DNA from: Pseudomonadota bacterium
GTDB lineage: Bacteria > Desulfobacterota > BSN033 > G020346125
NCBI GenBank assembly: GCA_030673585.1
Contig: DAOVIU010000065.1
Span: 1 to 6,516, forward strand
Length of the DNA: 6,516 bases
Reading direction: 5' to 3'
The position numbers were made by a program, and so were the translations under genes. Below the pieces are notes generated by a model. The model made no database searches, was not told the DNA's origin, and saw only the letters and a program-made list of their open reading frames with translations. How positions within the stretch are numbered: position 1 is the first letter of the stretch; each line of letters opens with the position of its first letter. This document shows positions 5,495-6,516 of the stretch, one piece after another.

Positions 5495-5542
5495 GTGCTC
5501 CTTGTTGCTACGGGGTAAAGAATAATTCAGAGGGGATTTGGT

Positions 5543-6516
5543 ATGAAGCATTATATCATTATAGGGAATGGGGTGGCCGGAACCGCTGCGGCCGATAAGA
5601 TTCGGAAAAACGATAGGGATGGGAGGATCGATATCTTCACCGATGAACCGTTACCCCACTACACTCGCATCAGGCTCCCCGAGTTCCTTGCGGGAGCTGC
5701 CGAGGAAAAGGACCTCGTCCTTCACGGGCAATCCTGGTATGAGAAGAGGAAGATCGAGCTCCATCTCGAGGAGCCCGTAGAGAGAATTGAAGTTGATAAA
5801 CGGGAGGTTCGAACTGCCAAGGGAAACCGATACGGCTACGATCGACTGCTGTTGGCCACGGGGGGCCATTCCTTTATCCCTCCCATTCAGGGGGTGGAGA
5901 GGGAAGGGGTTTTTGCCCTCCGATCCATCGGGGATGCCCGGAGGATAAAGGAGTATGCGAAGAAGGCCACCCAGGTGATTCTCATCGGCGGGGGACTCTT
6001 GGGCCTGGAGGCCGGGAATGGACTGAGAAGGTCCGGGCTCAAGGTGACGGTGGTGGAATTTTTCCCCAGATTGCTCCCTCGGCAGATGGACGTGCCGGGG
6101 GCTGAATTGTTGAAACGCCAGATGGAGGAAATGGGGTTTACCTTCTACCTGGGGGCGAAATCGAAGGAAATAGTGGGGCGGACAAAGGTTGAGGGCCTTG
6201 TCTTGGAGGACGGCACCCACATTTCCTCTGACATGATCCTCATTTCCGCAGGTGTTCGGCCCAACCTGGAGCTAGCGCAGGCACTGGGCTTGGAAATCGA
6301 CAAGGGCGTGATTGTCAACGACCGCATGGAGACGGGGATTACCTCTATCTATGCAGCTGGGGATTTGGTTGAACACCGTGGACGATTCTACGGGATATGG
6401 CCCGCCGCGGAGAGACAGGGGGAAGTCGCCGGCATCGACATGGCGGGAGGAGAGGAATTGTATGAGGGGACGGTGATGTCCAATCGGCTGAAGGTGGTGG
6501 GAATCGATCTGGTCTC
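5543..6516 (+). CDS. NirB-like FAD/NAD(P)H oxidoreductase, N-terminal 324 residues (runs off right edge)
   Basis: The frame is open for 324 codons to the window edge; the family is usually 400 or more residues. MKHYIIIGNGVAGTAAA contains the FAD-binding GxGxxG loop. PHYTRIRLPEFLAG (38-51) is the segment typical of NirB N-terminal and rubredoxin/ferredoxin-reductase-like enzymes. LLLATGG (102-108) follows, then a second nucleotide-binding loop LIGGGLLGLEAGNG (147-160) for NAD(P)H, and IYAAGDLVE (269-277) contacts the flavin. It is probably a cytoplasmic NAD(P)H-dependent electron-transfer flavoprotein. No cysteine occurs in the visible part, so it lacks the CxxxxC disulfide of glutathione/lipoamide reductases. 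The partner (rubredoxin, ferredoxin, sulfite/nitrite reductase module) cannot be told without the missing C-terminus and next gene. The ATG at 5543 has AGAGGGG 7 nt upstream. It is divergent from the hydratase group. Confidence 0.85.
   Translation, partial: MKHYIIIGNGVAGTAAADKIRKNDRDGRIDIFTDEPLPHYTRIRLPEFLAGAAEEKDLVLHGQSWYEKRKIELHLEEPVERIEVDKREVRTAKGNRYGYDRLLLATGGHSFIPPIQGVEREGVFALRSIGDARRIKEYAKKATQVILIGGGLLGLEAGNGLRRSGLKVTVVEFFPRLLPRQMDVPGAELLKRQMEEMGFTFYLGAKSKEIVGRTKVEGLVLEDGTHISSDMILISAGVRPNLELAQALGLEIDKGVIVNDRMETGITSIYAAGDLVEHRGRFYGIWPAAERQGEVAGIDMAGGEELYEGTVMSNRLKVVGIDLV

Larger units (their letters stand above)
4970..5542. other. 573-nt gap without a recognisable protein gene
   Basis: No open frame here resembles a protein; the longest ones are low-complexity shadows. 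It holds the hydratase promoter (5014-5043), the palindromes GATATATATC (5046-5055) and GAAAAATTTTTC (5083-5094), a triple ACTGCA direct repeat (5111-5148), an imperfect stem GGCCGGAGG/CCCCTCGGCC (5166-5174 with 5207-5215), an 11-bp direct repeat AAGAATCCCTT (5352-5362 and 5379-5389) and overlapping inverted repeats (5449-5494) ahead of the flavoprotein gene. No tRNA, rRNA or clear terminator was found. Confidence 0.6.

Overview
This window looks like a chromosomal segment of a Gram-negative anaerobe with roughly 50-55% GC. The protein set (acyl-CoA dehydrogenase, crotonase-fold hydratase, NirB-like flavoprotein, class III aminotransferase, PAC2 protein) suggests a Desulfobacterota / former Deltaproteobacteria type. 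That placement is inferred from the feel of the proteins and is not proven. There is no sign of phage, transposon, CRISPR, rRNA or tRNA.

Layout from left to right. (1) 1-104, minus strand: the first 34 codons of a class III (PLP-dependent) aminotransferase, running off the left edge, with a good Shine-Dalgarno and a promoter at 137-165. (2) 105-493: a gap without a protein gene. Its main content is a stretch on the plus strand (about 186-413) whose two ends pair over more than 140 nt. It is read here as a candidate structured non-coding RNA with a 6S-RNA-like rod, preceded by a possible promoter that overlaps the divergent aminotransferase promoter. (3) 494-1168, plus: a SerB-like HAD phosphatase. 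(4) 1392-1652, plus: KhpA, a small KH-domain RNA-binding protein. (5) 1890-4969, minus: a probable fatty/organic-acid oxidation cluster transcribed right to left, crotonase-type enoyl-CoA hydratase, then a PAC2-family protein, then an acyl-CoA dehydrogenase. A TTGACA-type promoter lies just upstream of the hydratase. (6) 4970-5542: a gap without a protein gene, holding that promoter, two AT-rich palindromes, a 16-bp-period triple direct repeat and mutually exclusive inverted repeats. (7) 5543-6516, plus: the N-terminal 324 residues of a NirB-like FAD/NAD(P)H oxidoreductase, running off the right edge.

How the parts fit. The dehydrogenase makes an enoyl-CoA and the hydratase hydrates it, so the minus-strand cluster encodes two consecutive beta-oxidation steps. 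The PAC2 protein between them has no obvious place in that pathway and is the most interesting protein context here. KhpA and the candidate RNA both point to RNA biology on the left side, but nothing in the sequence links them functionally. The two least explained stretches are the long rod-like RNA candidate at 186-413 and the repeat-rich gap at 5100-5540.
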